From assembly GCF_003860565.1 (NCBI RefSeq), contig NZ_CP034157.1:2542001-2606000 (forward strand): a stretch of DNA of 64,000 nt, written 5' to 3'. Positions 8,465 to 17,781 of the stretch are shown here, piece by piece. The stretch's first letter is position 1. Each line of letters starts with the position of its first letter. A program made the translations under genes and the position numbers. The stretch is from Cloacibacterium normanense. Lineage in GTDB: Bacteria; Bacteroidota; Bacteroidia; Flavobacteriales; Weeksellaceae. Below the pieces are notes generated by a model, which was not told the origin of the DNA, searched no databases, and saw nothing but the letters and a program-made list of their open reading frames with translations.

Positions 8465-10006
8465 CTATATTTTAGAAAGCAAAGTTCTGAAATTTACTTT
8501 TTCATCAATAATTCTTCTTAAATCTTCTACTTTTACACGCTCTTGTTTCATGGTGTCTCTTTCTCTTAAAGTTACCGTGTTATCTGTCAAAGAATCATGG
8601 TCAACAGTAATACAGAAAGGTGTTCCGATAGCATCTTGTCTTCTGTAACGTTTACCAATGCTGTCTTTTTCCTCAGAAATCACATTGAAATCATATTTCA
8701 AATCATTGAAGATTTTTTCTGCAAATTCTGGCAATCCATCTTTTTTCACTAATGGCAAAATAGCTGCTTTTACAGGAGCTAAAGCTGGCGGAAGTGATAA
8801 AACTGTTCTTTCTGAACCGTCTTCTAAAACTTCGTCTTTTAAGCAATTAGAGAATAATGCCAAGAACATTCTGTCGAGACCAATAGAAGTTTCTACTACA
8901 TAAGGAACGTAGTTTTCATTTCTTTCTGGGTCGAAATATTGTAGTTTTCTACCAGAATGCTGCTCATGTGCAGATAAATCGAAATCAGTTCTTGAGTGAA
9001 TTCCTTCTAATTCTTTGAAACCAAATGGGAATTTAAATTCAATGTCAGCAGCAGCATTCGCATAGTGCGCCAGTTTTTCGTGATCGTGGAATTTATAATT
9101 TTCTTGTCCTAAACCAAGCGCCAAATGCCAGTTGAGACGTTTTTGTTTCCATTCTTCGTAGAATTTCAATTCTGTTCCTGGTGGAACGAAAAATTGCATT
9201 TCCATTTGTTCAAACTCTCTCATTCTGAAGATGAATTGTCTTGCAACAATCTCATTTCTAAATGCTTTACCTATTTGCGCAATTCCGAAAGGCAATTTAT
9301 GACGAGAAGTTTTTTGTACGTTTAAGAAATTCACGAAAATACCTTGTGCAGTTTCCGGACGAAGATATAAATCCATCGCACTTTCCGCAGAAGCTCCTAA
9401 TTTAGTCCCGAACATTAGGTTGAATTGTCTTACATCCGTCCAGTTTTTAGAACCAGTGTCAGGATCAGCAATTTCTAATTCTTCAATGAGTGCTTTTACA
9501 TCTGCTAAATCATTGTTTTCCAGAGATTTTGCCATTCTTGCAAGAATGGTTTTTTGTTTTTCTCTGTATTCTATAACTCTAGGATTGGTAGCTTCAAACT
9601 GTGCTTTATCAAAAGCATCACCAAATCTTTTTTCTGCTTTTTCGATTTCTTTTTGCGCTTTATCTTCTAGTTTTGCACAGTAATCTTCAATCAAAACATC
9701 TGCACGAAAACGCTTTTTAGAATCTTTATTGTCAATCAATGGGTCGTTAAAAGCATCCACGTGTCCAGAAGCCTTCCAAGTAGTTGGGTGCATCAGGATT
9801 GCAGAATCCAGTCCTACAATATTCTCGTTCAGTTGCACCATTGCTTTCCACCAATATTGCTTGATGTTATTTTTCAGTTCTGCACCATTTTGTCCATAAT
9901 CGTAAACCGCCGAAAGTCCGTCATAAATTTCAGAACTTGGGAAAATAAAACCATATTCTTTTGCGTGAGAAACTACCTTCTTGAAAACGTCTTCTTGTTT
10001 TGCCAT
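8465..10006 (-). CDS. glyS: Glycine--tRNA ligase (single-chain, class II)
   Basis: Cytoplasmic enzyme charging tRNA-Gly, of the dimeric type found in Bacteroidota rather than the alpha2/beta2 form. The 513 residues contain the class II core: motif 2 region GIAQIGKAFRNEI, followed by REFEQMEMQFF, and motif 3 SIGLDRMFLALF. The C-terminal ~100 residues form the anticodon-binding domain (APVKAAILPLV). The start at 10006 (MAKQEDVFKKV) is preferred over a 17-residue longer reading from 10057, whose extra residues do not look like the family. It is monocistronic. Confidence 0.96.
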   Translation of the reverse strand: MAKQEDVFKKVVSHAKEYGFIFPSSEIYDGLSAVYDYGQNGAELKNNIKQYWWKAMVQLNENIVGLDSAILMHPTTWKASGHVDAFNDPLIDNKDSKKRFRADVLIEDYCAKLEDKAQKEIEKAEKRFGDAFDKAQFEATNPRVIEYREKQKTILARMAKSLENNDLADVKALIEELEIADPDTGSKNWTDVRQFNLMFGTKLGASAESAMDLYLRPETAQGIFVNFLNVQKTSRHKLPFGIAQIGKAFRNEIVARQFIFRMREFEQMEMQFFVPPGTELKFYEEWKQKRLNWHLALGLGQENYKFHDHEKLAHYANAAADIEFKFPFGFKELEGIHSRTDFDLSAHEQHSGRKLQYFDPERNENYVPYVVETSIGLDRMFLALFSNCLKDEVLEDGSERTVLSLPPALAPVKAAILPLVKKDGLPEFAEKIFNDLKYDFNVISEEKDSIGKRYRRQDAIGTPFCITVDHDSLTDNTVTLRERDTMKQERVKVEDLRRIIDEKVNFRTLLSKI

Positions 10007-10641
10007 AACTTTTGAATTGAATTGCAAAAATAGGGAATTTATAGCAATTTTATACATTTTTAAGGAGCAAGAGATTTCGTAAATTTATAGAAACTCAGTC
10101 CTGCTTTCCGTTGCAATTCCTCGTTCCATTACTTAACCCAACGCTTACTGCGGGATTTCCACTGCAATCAGGGCTAAAAACACCTTTCAATTATTCTTTC
10201 ACTGAAAAATCTGCATTAAAAATTAACATCCACTTTGTCATTGACTTCATCGAATCTTCGATTTCCGCAGGAATCTCTACAAATAATTACAGATAATTTT
10301 GAGTTTAGATTCCTACGGATGACAAAAAAACCGTTAAAAATCTTCGTGTACTTAGCGAAACACTTAGCGACTTTGCGTGAAAAAAAACTTTAAAATATTT
10401 CTTCCACTAAAATAAGCATCATCTGCAAAATCAGCGAGAACTTTCTTCATCATAAACTTTCAAAAACCTTTGCGCTCATTTCATTAAAGATTTAACCACA
10501 GAGAAATCAGAGTTTACACAGAGATTACAGAGGGAAAATATTCCTAAAATCAATTAAGGAAAAAAACTCTATGAACTTCGTGTGAAACTCTGTGTCTCCG
10601 TGTTTAAAAAATTCTGTACATTTGTAAAACCTTTTTTCAAA
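10007..10641. repeat. 635-base spacer made of degenerate intergenic repeats
   Basis: No supported gene lies between glyS and pyrD. At least four repeat units are visible. The first (10097-10175) has ends GTCCTGC...GCAATCAGGGC. The second (10234-10326) is bounded by TTTGTCA and TGACAAA and carries GAATCTTCG and AGATTCCTACGG. The third (about 10340-10390) is CTTAGCG/CTTTGCG-rich. The fourth (10495-10610) is CACAGAG-rich on the left and CTCTGTG-rich on the right. The last unit runs into the pyrD promoter. A 61-codon open frame at 10111-10296 crosses two units and is not credible. Confidence 0.7.
10617..10624 (+). promoter_or_regulatory. -7 promoter box of pyrD
   Basis: TACATTTG fits TAnnTTTG, 17 bases before the ATG at 10642. 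The upstream half of the promoter must lie in the CTCTGTG repeat. Confidence 0.55.
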
Positions 10642-11667
10642 ATGTACAAATCACTTCTTCGTCCGATTTTTTTCAAATTTGATCCTGAAAAAGTTCATCA
10701 TTTCATCTTTTTTGTCCTTAAAAATTTCGGTTTCTTAATCAGATTATTTTTCCCAAAACCTAAAGAAGATAAACGTCTCGAACGTGAATTATTCGGCTTG
10801 AAATTCAAAAATCCAGTAGGTTTAGCTGCGGGTTTTGACAAAAATGCAGTGCTGTTTAATGAATTAGCAGATTTAGGATTCGGATTTGTAGAAATAGGAA
10901 CCGTAACACCAAAAGCACAATCTGGTAATCCGAAAAAACGTCTTTTCAGACTAATAGAAGACGCCGGAATTATCAACAGAATGGGTTTTAACAATGAAGG
11001 TTTAGCAAAAATTGTAGAAAATCTTAAAAAATCTCCTCACAAAGTAATCATCGGTGGAAATATTGGTAAAAACACAGACACTTTACCCGAAAATTACACC
11101 GCAGATTATGTAGAATGTTTCCGAGGTTTGCACGATTTTGTAGATTATTTTGTACTGAATGTGAGTTGCCCAAATGTTTCTAGTCACGCCAAGTTAGAAG
11201 ACGCAGATTATTTAAAGGAACTGATTACAGAAATTCAGAAAGTGAATGCTGAGTATGCTCAGCCAAAACCTGTTCTTCTGAAAATCGCTCCAGATCTCAA
11301 TAAAATTCAACTCGATGAAATCGTAGAGTTGGTTGCCGAAACCAAAATTGATGGAATTATTGCCACCAATACTTCTGTTTCAAGAGAAAACCTTAAAGCC
11401 TCTAAAGAAACTTTGGAAAAAATTGGAAACGGAGGACTTTCAGGAAAACCTATTCGCGAAAAAAGTACAGAAGTCATCAGATATTTGGCTGAAAGGTCTA
11501 ACAAATCTTTCCCAATCATTGGAGTGGGCGGAATTCACAGTGCAGAAGATGCCATCGAAAAATTAGAAGCAGGGGCAAGTTTGGTGCAAATTTATACAGG
11601 ATTTATTTACGAAGGGCCAGGTTTGATTAATGAAATTAATAAGAAGATTTTACAGTCCGAAGACTGA
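10642..11667 (+). CDS. pyrD: Dihydroorotate dehydrogenase (quinone), class 2
   Basis: FMN enzyme oxidising dihydroorotate to orotate in pyrimidine synthesis, passing electrons to quinone at the inner membrane. The 341 residues include an N-terminal hydrophobic helix typical of class 2 ([19 protein letters not shown]) and then the TIM barrel: [42 protein letters not shown] and the FMN-phosphate loop [13 protein letters not shown]. Class 2 usually has a catalytic Ser, matched by the serine in this NVSCPN stretch. Start is ATG at 10642; a longer reading from 10582 runs through the upstream repeat and is rejected. Confidence 0.95.
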   Translation: MYKSLLRPIFFKFDPEKVHHFIFFVLKNFGFLIRLFFPKPKEDKRLERELFGLKFKNPVGLAAGFDKNAVLFNELADLGFGFVEIGTVTPKAQSGNPKKRLFRLIEDAGIINRMGFNNEGLAKIVENLKKSPHKVIIGGNIGKNTDTLPENYTADYVECFRGLHDFVDYFVLNVSCPNVSSHAKLEDADYLKELITEIQKVNAEYAQPKPVLLKIAPDLNKIQLDEIVELVAETKIDGIIATNTSVSRENLKASKETLEKIGNGGLSGKPIREKSTEVIRYLAERSNKSFPIIGVGGIHSAEDAIEKLEAGASLVQIYTGFIYEGPGLINEINKKILQSED

Positions 11668-11754
11668 GGATTTTTTTGTGAAATGTAATTGCGATCGGAA
11701 TGCGCTGAAGCGTAGAATATTTTCTTTAAATTTAGAAAAAATTAATTTACCATT

Positions 11755-12075
11755 ATGAGTGTTGAACAAATTGATAAAGTTGACTTTATAAGCACAACTG
11801 AAAAAGGAATTATAAAACTCACTATTTCTGATCATCTAGAATGGGATTCAAAAAATGAGCACCTTTTAATTTTGCAAAATAAAATAAATGCATACTTAAA
11901 TTTTATAGAAAGTGGACAAATTTTTGAAGAATATCCAAGTTCCGTAAATAAAAAAGTTGAGATTGAAATTGTTTTGAAATTTCCTCCAAATGAAATTGGA
12001 AATACTTTTTTAGATAAATGCAAAAAAATAATTGATGAACTAAAAATTGAATTTTCTTGGAAAGTTTTTGAATAA
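11755..12075 (+). CDS. DUF6572-like protein
   Basis: Small cytoplasmic protein of 106 residues with no signal or membrane segment. The N-terminus (VDFISTTEKGIIKLTISDHL, then EWD) resembles DUF6572 proteins, which are widespread and uncharacterised. It is acidic with a few conserved Trp/Glu positions. It starts 87 bases after pyrD on the same strand but without other evidence of a shared operon, and converges on the DUF445 gene. The family name is from memory of the motif and not verified. Confidence 0.7.
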   Translation: MSVEQIDKVDFISTTEKGIIKLTISDHLEWDSKNEHLLILQNKINAYLNFIESGQIFEEYPSSVNKKVEIEIVLKFPPNEIGNTFLDKCKKIIDELKIEFSWKVFE

Positions 12076-12123
12076 AGTTTCAGAATGACAAAAACATAAT
12101 TTTCCTTAAAATCTGCGGGAAAA

Positions 12124-13368
12124 TTAAATGAGTTGCGCAATACTGTAAATCAACAAACCAACCAATCCACCAACCAAAGTCCCGTTAATTCTAATAAATT
12201 GTAAGTCTTTCCCAACTTCTAATTCTAGTTTTTCGGAGAGTTCTTTTCCTTGCCAGTTTCCTACGGTATCTGCAATCAAATCTCCAAATTTATTGGTGTT
12301 TCGCAAGATATGTTTGTATGCGGTAACTCTTACCCAATGGTCAATTTTATGCTGTAGTTTTTCGTCAGTTCTTAGGTTTTCAGAAAATTCTGCAATGTTT
12401 TTGTGAAGGTAATTCTTGAGCGAAGAATGCTCTTGTATCAATTCTTCCGTCAATGTCTTTTTCAAAGAAACCCAAATATCATGGGAATATTGATGAATTT
12501 TTTCTGGTTGCAGAAAATCATCTTTCATCGCATTGAGTTCTTGTTCGTAATGAGGATTGATTTTGATTTCAGATGAAAAATCAAATAATTTTTGAGTGAT
12601 TTCTTTTCTCAAAGCATGGTTTTGATCTTGCTCTACTTCTTCAAAATATTTAGAAAGTCCAGAAGTGATTTTCTCTGCGATTTTATCATCTACAAAACTT
12701 GGGATAAGCGTGAAACTCTCTTTTTTCACACGTTCTCTCACCATTTCGTGGTGTTCCAGAATATAGTTTTTGATTTGCGCAGAAAGGCTGGTAATGAGTT
12801 TTTGATGGTCATTTTTTTCGAGAAGATATTCCATTCCATTTCCTAAAATTTGATTGATTTTAACATCTCCCGTCATTTCTTTTGCTTTTTTGCTGATGAA
12901 ATTTACCACAGCGTCATCTTCTAATTTATGGAGAATATCCAGTACGATTTCTGATAAATTTTTCACCAGAACAGAGGCGTTTTTCTCTTTCTGAAGCCAT
13001 TCTCCAATGAAATGAGAAATCTTCAAATTCTGTATGTAAGGTCTTATATTTTGTGGCGAAAGAAAATTAGTAACCACAAAATTCCCCAGATTATCGCCGA
13101 TTCTTTCTTTAGATTGCTCAATTAAATTGGTGTGTGGAATTTTTAATCCAAGCGGATGATGAAAAAGTGCTGTCACCGCAAACCAATCTGCCAAAGCTCC
13201 CACCATCGCTGCTTCAGAAAAGGCTTTTACATAACCTACCCAATGTCCGAAATTTTGATATTTCTGAAGATAAGTCATCGTCAAAAAAATACAAGTCATC
13301 AAAACGAAAAGTCCTGTTGCGAGCATTTTATGATTTCTGAGTTGGCGTTTTTTTATTTCTTCATTCAT
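12124..13368 (-). CDS. DUF445 family membrane protein
   Basis: The 414 residues begin with a membrane segment (LATGLFVLMTCIFLTMTYL). The DUF445 signature AAMVGALADWFAVTALFHHP and the following GLKIPHTNLI come next, then a long, mostly helical charged region, ending in a second hydrophobic segment (GTLVGGLVGLLIYSIAQLI). The two ends are probably membrane-anchored with the helical part in the cytoplasm or periplasm. Its biochemical role is unknown. It is transcribed alone and diverges from msrB across a 221-base spacer. Confidence 0.9.
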   Translation of the reverse strand: MNEEIKKRQLRNHKMLATGLFVLMTCIFLTMTYLQKYQNFGHWVGYVKAFSEAAMVGALADWFAVTALFHHPLGLKIPHTNLIEQSKERIGDNLGNFVVTNFLSPQNIRPYIQNLKISHFIGEWLQKEKNASVLVKNLSEIVLDILHKLEDDAVVNFISKKAKEMTGDVKINQILGNGMEYLLEKNDHQKLITSLSAQIKNYILEHHEMVRERVKKESFTLIPSFVDDKIAEKITSGLSKYFEEVEQDQNHALRKEITQKLFDFSSEIKINPHYEQELNAMKDDFLQPEKIHQYSHDIWVSLKKTLTEELIQEHSSLKNYLHKNIAEFSENLRTDEKLQHKIDHWVRVTAYKHILRNTNKFGDLIADTVGNWQGKELSEKLELEVGKDLQFIRINGTLVGGLVGLLIYSIAQLI

Positions 13369-13570
13369 CTCAATAATGATTATCGAAATTTTTTATAAAG
13401 ATACGAATCCTAAAAATTGTTTTCTTTCTATTTTTACCAAACTTTATTATAAAATTAAAATAACAACAAACCAAGAGTTTAATTTAATGAACTTAATTTC
13501 TTAATTAAAATTTAATGGAAAAATTTTAACATTAAGAATACGTTAAGGTATTAAGGGAATTAAGTTTTCC

Positions 13571-13587
13571 GAAAATCAAAGATTTTC
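13571..13587 (+). promoter_or_regulatory. Small hairpin touching the msrB start
   Basis: GAAAATC-AAA-GATTTTC, seven perfect base pairs, ends two bases before the ATG at 13590. It could affect initiation; it may be chance in AT-rich DNA. Confidence 0.35.
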
Positions 13588-13589
13588 AT

Positions 13590-14111
13590 ATGAATAAAAT
13601 TTTAAAAATATTATTTTGCTTGTTATTTCTGCAAAGTTGTTCACAAATACAAAAACCAAAGTCAATGGAAAATCAAACCGTTAAAAACCCATATTATTCT
13701 AGAACAGATAAAACGAAACTGAATGTTTCTAATGCAGAATGGAAGAAAATTCTTCCTACAGATTTATATTATGTAGCGAGAGAAGCAGATACAGAACGTC
13801 CTTTTACAGGGAAATACAATGATTTTGACGAAATAGGAGAATATTATTGTGCGGTTTGCGGCAATCATTTATTCAGAAGTTCTTCTAAGTTTGCATCAAC
13901 TTGTGGCTGGCCAAGTTTCTTCGAAGCAGATAAAGAAGGCGTATCTTACAAGAGAGATTCTTCTCACGGAATGGAAAGAATAGAAGTGCTTTGCAAGCGT
14001 TGTGATTCGCATCTTGGTCATGTTTTTAATGACGGTCCAGAACCTACAGGAATGCGCTATTGTATGAACTCTGTGAGTCTAGATTTTCAGAGAGATTCTG
14101 AGAAAAAATAG
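13590..14111 (+). CDS. msrB: Peptide-methionine (R)-S-oxide reductase MsrB, lipoprotein form
   Basis: Repairs methionine-R-sulfoxide in proteins. The 173 residues begin with a lipoprotein signal (LLFLQSCSQ, Cys near residue 16), so this copy probably works outside the cytoplasm. The domain is complete: zinc pairs CAVC and CKRC, STCGWPSFFEA, LGHVFNDGP, and the catalytic Cys in MRYCMNSVSL. No MsrA is fused or adjacent. A periplasmic reductant must regenerate it, but none is encoded nearby. Confidence 0.95.
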   Translation: MNKILKILFCLLFLQSCSQIQKPKSMENQTVKNPYYSRTDKTKLNVSNAEWKKILPTDLYYVAREADTERPFTGKYNDFDEIGEYYCAVCGNHLFRSSSKFASTCGWPSFFEADKEGVSYKRDSSHGMERIEVLCKRCDSHLGHVFNDGPEPTGMRYCMNSVSLDFQRDSEKK

Positions 14112-14184
14112 CATTTCTATAATTCTAGTTTCTTTATATTATGTTAAATAGAGTTAAATAAAAGTTAATTAATTTTAATTTAAT

Positions 14185-14214
14185 TTGTTGGTTTATAGTG
14201 TTTTGTATTTTTGC
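14185..14214 (+). promoter_or_regulatory. Promoter of the L,D-transpeptidase-like gene
   Basis: TTTG (14185-14188), 18-base spacer, TATTTTTG (14207-14214), 29 bases before the ATG. Good match to the flavobacterial consensus. Confidence 0.7.
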
Positions 14215-14242
14215 CCGACTAAAAATACCAAAACCAAAATCG

Positions 14243-14983
14243 ATGAAGAAATTACTATTACTACTCACGGCAATTTTGATGATTGCCACGTCATTTTATA
14301 AAAAAACAAACTTAGAAGTTAATTCTAAAAAATCCTTATCAACTAAAATTGAAAAGAATTCTGGTAAAGCAACAGAACTTAGCGAAGCTGAAACTTTATA
14401 CCATGCTATAGAATTCAATAACTCCAATAAACTAGAATTAGATGTTTTTGAAAAAGCAATTTTAGGTTTCAATAATTTAAAAAAAGCTGAGAAAATAGAT
14501 GAAAACTGTCACCTTTTAACCGTTTGTGATTTTTCACTTTCGTCTACTCAAAAAAGACTTTGGGTAATTGATTTAAATGATAAAAAAATATTGTTTAATT
14601 CTCTGGTAGCCCACGGAAAAAACACGGGTGAAGAATTTGCCAGAAAATTTTCGAATACAGAAAGTTCATTGCAAAGTAGCCTTGGTTTTTACGTTACAGA
14701 ATCTACTTATAACGGAAGTAATGGGTTTTCACTAAAGCTTCACGGAATGGATAAAGGCTTTAATGACCGAGCTTTACAGCGTGCTATAGTGATGCATGGA
14801 GCAGATTATGTGAGCGAAGATTTTATAAAATCTCAGCGCAGAATTGGCAGAAGTTGGGGTTGTCCAGCTGTTCCGACAGCGTTAGCAAAACCAATTATCA
14901 ATACAATTAAAGATAAAAACGTAATATTTATTTATTATCCAGACGAAAATTATCTTTCATCTTCAGTGTGGCTAAATGCTTAG
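14243..14983 (+). CDS. Murein L,D-transpeptidase catalytic-domain protein (YkuD_2-like)
   Basis: The 246-residue exported protein has a signal peptide (MKKLLLLLTAILMIATSF). The C-terminal half matches the YkuD_2 family: WVIDLNDKKILFNSLVAHG, a conserved HGMD, AIVMHGADYVSE, and the nucleophile motif GRSWGCPAV with its single Cys. The family is annotated as murein transpeptidase-like, but activity in this group has been little tested. Start at 14243 is set by the signal peptide; a 15-residue longer reading from 14198 overlaps the promoter. It has its own promoter and a strong terminator. Confidence 0.88.
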   Translation: MKKLLLLLTAILMIATSFYKKTNLEVNSKKSLSTKIEKNSGKATELSEAETLYHAIEFNNSNKLELDVFEKAILGFNNLKKAEKIDENCHLLTVCDFSLSSTQKRLWVIDLNDKKILFNSLVAHGKNTGEEFARKFSNTESSLQSSLGFYVTESTYNGSNGFSLKLHGMDKGFNDRALQRAIVMHGADYVSEDFIKSQRRIGRSWGCPAVPTALAKPIINTIKDKNVIFIYYPDENYLSSSVWLNA

Positions 14984-14999
14984 TAATTGATATAAAAGA

Positions 15000-15032
15000 A
15001 AAAGGATTTCAAAATTTTGAAATCCTTTTTTA
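15000..15032. terminator. Terminator between convergent genes
   Basis: Arms AAAAGGATTTCAAAA / TTTTGAAATCCTTTT, nearly perfect palindrome followed by T's, between genes ending at 14983 and 15038. Confidence 0.88.
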
Positions 15033-15037
15033 TTTGT

Positions 15038-17707
15038 TTAAAAATTTACATCAAATCCTACATAAAAATTGGCAGGCATGATGGGCGCATAAACCATTCC
15101 TCCGTCAAAATAATTTCCGAAAGGATTTTGTGCATCTACAATCGGATTTTTTTGTCGAGTTCCAGTCAGGTTTTCCCCACCGAAATACGCTCTGATGTTT
15201 TTATTGAAATTGTGAGCAATTTGAGCATTCCAAGTCATATAAGAATCAGAAAATTCTGGCAACTGTAAATTTTGAGGGTTAGAAGCAGTATTCGGAATTC
15301 TCTGTTTTCCCACGTATTGAACGGTTGTGTCAAAGGTCCAAAAAGCATCTTTTCCTTCTTTTTTAGTGCTATAAGCGGCGTTGAAAAAACCTCTGTTTTT
15401 CGCCATGAAAGGAATTTCTTTTCTTCCGCTAGCGAAATCTGCTTGTACATCATAATACTTGTACGCTACTCTGAAATCTAGATTTTTTGCCACGCTAAAG
15501 TCTAATTGCGTTTGCAGTGAATTGGCAAATGATTTTCCATCTAAATTATAGAAAACGATTTTCTGAGGATTTTCTAAATCTACTAAAACTTGATTTTGGA
15601 AATCTGTTCTGAAGAAATCTGTAATCCAACTTGCTTTTTTGCCAAAAAGTTTGAAATCTTGTTGTAGGCTTGCTCCATAATTCCAAGCGATTTCTGGTTT
15701 TAGACCGTATGTTTTCCCTCCGTTTTGTAAAATTTCTACACTTCTGTTTGATGCAAAAAACTGTTGGTTTTCTGCAAAAATATTTGCTGTTCTAAAGCCT
15801 TTTCCAGCAGAAAGTCTCAAAATGGTTTTTGGCGAAAAGTCATATTTGAAATTAATTCTCGGCGTGAATTGAGTTCCCGCTAAATTGTGAAAATCTACAC
15901 GAGAACCTGCTACCAAAGTGTATTTAAGTCCCGTTAAAGTATATTCGAAAAACAATCCGGGAACGGTTTCTGTTCTTTGGAAATTTTGAGCTAAATAATC
16001 TTCATTATAGTCATCATATAAGAAACTTGCTCCTGTTTTATATTTATGATTGGTATTTCCAAAAATAGATTCGAAAATCAAGTTAGAATAATAGGTTTTC
16101 TGTTCTCCGAAATAATTTCTAAGACCAAAAAAGCTATTTTGTTTATGATAAGTAAATTGGTTCATCAAACCGATGCTTTGGTAAGGTTTTCCTTTGAAAA
16201 TGTAACCTGTTTTGTTCCAAACCTGAAAACGATTGATGTCAATATTCACTCCATATTTATTCTGAGCAATTTGCGGAAGTTTGTCATCAAATCCCACTTG
16301 TCCTGCAATTCTTTTGTCTACTAAATATTGAATCCCAAAATGTGAACCAAAACCGGAGTTTTCTAAATCATTGTAATCCAATAAATAAGCTGCATTAATT
16401 TGGTTTCCTTTTGGTCTGTCAAGAAATGTGTCATTATTATCATCCATTTCACCAACGGTTGCGTTTCCGTGCAGTAAAATAGATTGTCCCCATTTTTCAT
16501 TCAATTTAGATGTAGAAACAATGTTCGCTTCGTATCTTCCGTTAAAATCTGCAAAAAGATTTACAGAGTTTTCTGGTTCTTTATTGAATTTTACAAATTC
16601 TGTATTGATTTGTCCTGTAATGCTTTCGTAACCATTTACTACGGTGCTTCCTCCTTTTGTTAATTGAATCCCTGAAATCCAACGACCAGGAATGAAATTC
16701 AAACCATAAGCAGAAGCTAATCCTCTAATTTCTGGTAAAAGTTCTTTGGTTAAAGCGGTATATTTTTGGTCTAAACCAAGCATTTTCAACTGTTTAGTTC
16801 CTGTAACAGCGTTAGAAAAAGAAACGTCTACTGTTGCATTGGTTTCGAAACTTTCAGAAAGGTTACAACAAGCCGCTTTCAATAATTCTTTTGAATTAAT
16901 ATTGAAAACCAAGCCTGCTTCTTTTTTATTGAGTGCGGTTGCTGCTTGATATTTGGTTAGTTTTACTCCCTCTATCATTTTTTCGTTTTTGCTTGTTTCA
17001 GCATTATGTTCAGAATGATCTTCCGTAGATGCTGTGTGTTCAGAATTTTTAGAAGTAACTGCTTCTTCCATATTGGCTGTTCTATCATAATGACAACATC
17101 CAGGCAAAGCATTGTAGGTGCTCTCGTCTGTTTTATATTTTTCATTGTCGTGGCCTACTGTTGCAATGTCCTTTAGAATTTGGTCTAAAGAAGTTTTGCT
17201 TTGGTCAAATTCTAACTTTAGAAGAAGTGTTTCTGCGTTCCATTCTGCTTGAGTTGCGCCAGATTTTTTGGCAGTTTCTTCTATTCTTTCTTTACACATT
17301 TCACAAGCGCCATTCACTTTTGCTAGTGTTGTAATGACTTGTGGAGTGTTTTTCTCTTCGTTTTTGTTAAAAGTAACCGTTCTGTCGTAATGACAACAAG
17401 CGGGTAGATTGTCATAAACGTCCTGGGAGGTTTTATACTTTTCGTTATCATGACCTACATCTGCAATGTTTTTCAGAAGTTTGTCCAAAGAGGTTTTAGA
17501 AGTGTCAAATTCTACTTCTAAGGTTTGGGTTTCTGCGGTCCAAGTTGCGGTTTTGGCACCAGATTTTAGTGCCGTTTTTTCTATTCTGTCTTTGCACATT
17601 CCACATTCGCCTTTTACTAAAGCTTTTTCTTTGGTGATTTGTGAAAAGGTAATTTGGAATACGAATAAAAGGAGTAAAGTCAGAAGACTTTTCTGTATAT
17701 TTTTCAT
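15038..17707 (-). CDS. TonB-dependent receptor with two N-terminal HMA metal-binding domains
   Basis: Outer-membrane active transporter of 889 residues. After the signal peptide (ending TFSQ) come two near-identical units with a 100-residue period. Each has an HMA-like fold with a CxxC site (CGMC at 35-38, CEMC at 135-138), a conserved GHDNEKYKT, and a trailing CCHYDR (CC at 104-105 and 204-205). A His/Glu-rich linker follows (about 215-240), then a plug domain with a further CC pair (KAACCNLSE) and a beta-barrel ending in FYVGFDVNF. The metal ligands suggest copper or another soft metal. Start at 17707 is fixed by the signal peptide. It lies 74 bases downstream of the Cys-rich gene, probably in one operon. 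Confidence 0.9.
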   Translation of the reverse strand: MKNIQKSLLTLLLLFVFQITFSQITKEKALVKGECGMCKDRIEKTALKSGAKTATWTAETQTLEVEFDTSKTSLDKLLKNIADVGHDNEKYKTSQDVYDNLPACCHYDRTVTFNKNEEKNTPQVITTLAKVNGACEMCKERIEETAKKSGATQAEWNAETLLLKLEFDQSKTSLDQILKDIATVGHDNEKYKTDESTYNALPGCCHYDRTANMEEAVTSKNSEHTASTEDHSEHNAETSKNEKMIEGVKLTKYQAATALNKKEAGLVFNINSKELLKAACCNLSESFETNATVDVSFSNAVTGTKQLKMLGLDQKYTALTKELLPEIRGLASAYGLNFIPGRWISGIQLTKGGSTVVNGYESITGQINTEFVKFNKEPENSVNLFADFNGRYEANIVSTSKLNEKWGQSILLHGNATVGEMDDNNDTFLDRPKGNQINAAYLLDYNDLENSGFGSHFGIQYLVDKRIAGQVGFDDKLPQIAQNKYGVNIDINRFQVWNKTGYIFKGKPYQSIGLMNQFTYHKQNSFFGLRNYFGEQKTYYSNLIFESIFGNTNHKYKTGASFLYDDYNEDYLAQNFQRTETVPGLFFEYTLTGLKYTLVAGSRVDFHNLAGTQFTPRINFKYDFSPKTILRLSAGKGFRTANIFAENQQFFASNRSVEILQNGGKTYGLKPEIAWNYGASLQQDFKLFGKKASWITDFFRTDFQNQVLVDLENPQKIVFYNLDGKSFANSLQTQLDFSVAKNLDFRVAYKYYDVQADFASGRKEIPFMAKNRGFFNAAYSTKKEGKDAFWTFDTTVQYVGKQRIPNTASNPQNLQLPEFSDSYMTWNAQIAHNFNKNIRAYFGGENLTGTRQKNPIVDAQNPFGNYFDGGMVYAPIMPANFYVGFDVNF

Positions 17708-17781
17708 TTTTAATAAGTTAAGTAAATTTTGTTGAAATAATTTTTCAGAATAAGCCACAGTTATGGCTGTACAAATTTTAT

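Noticed and set aside
10111-10296. 61-codon open frame in the glyS-pyrD spacer
   Set aside because: It runs across two repeat units, has no family-like sequence, and the surrounding region is clearly non-coding.
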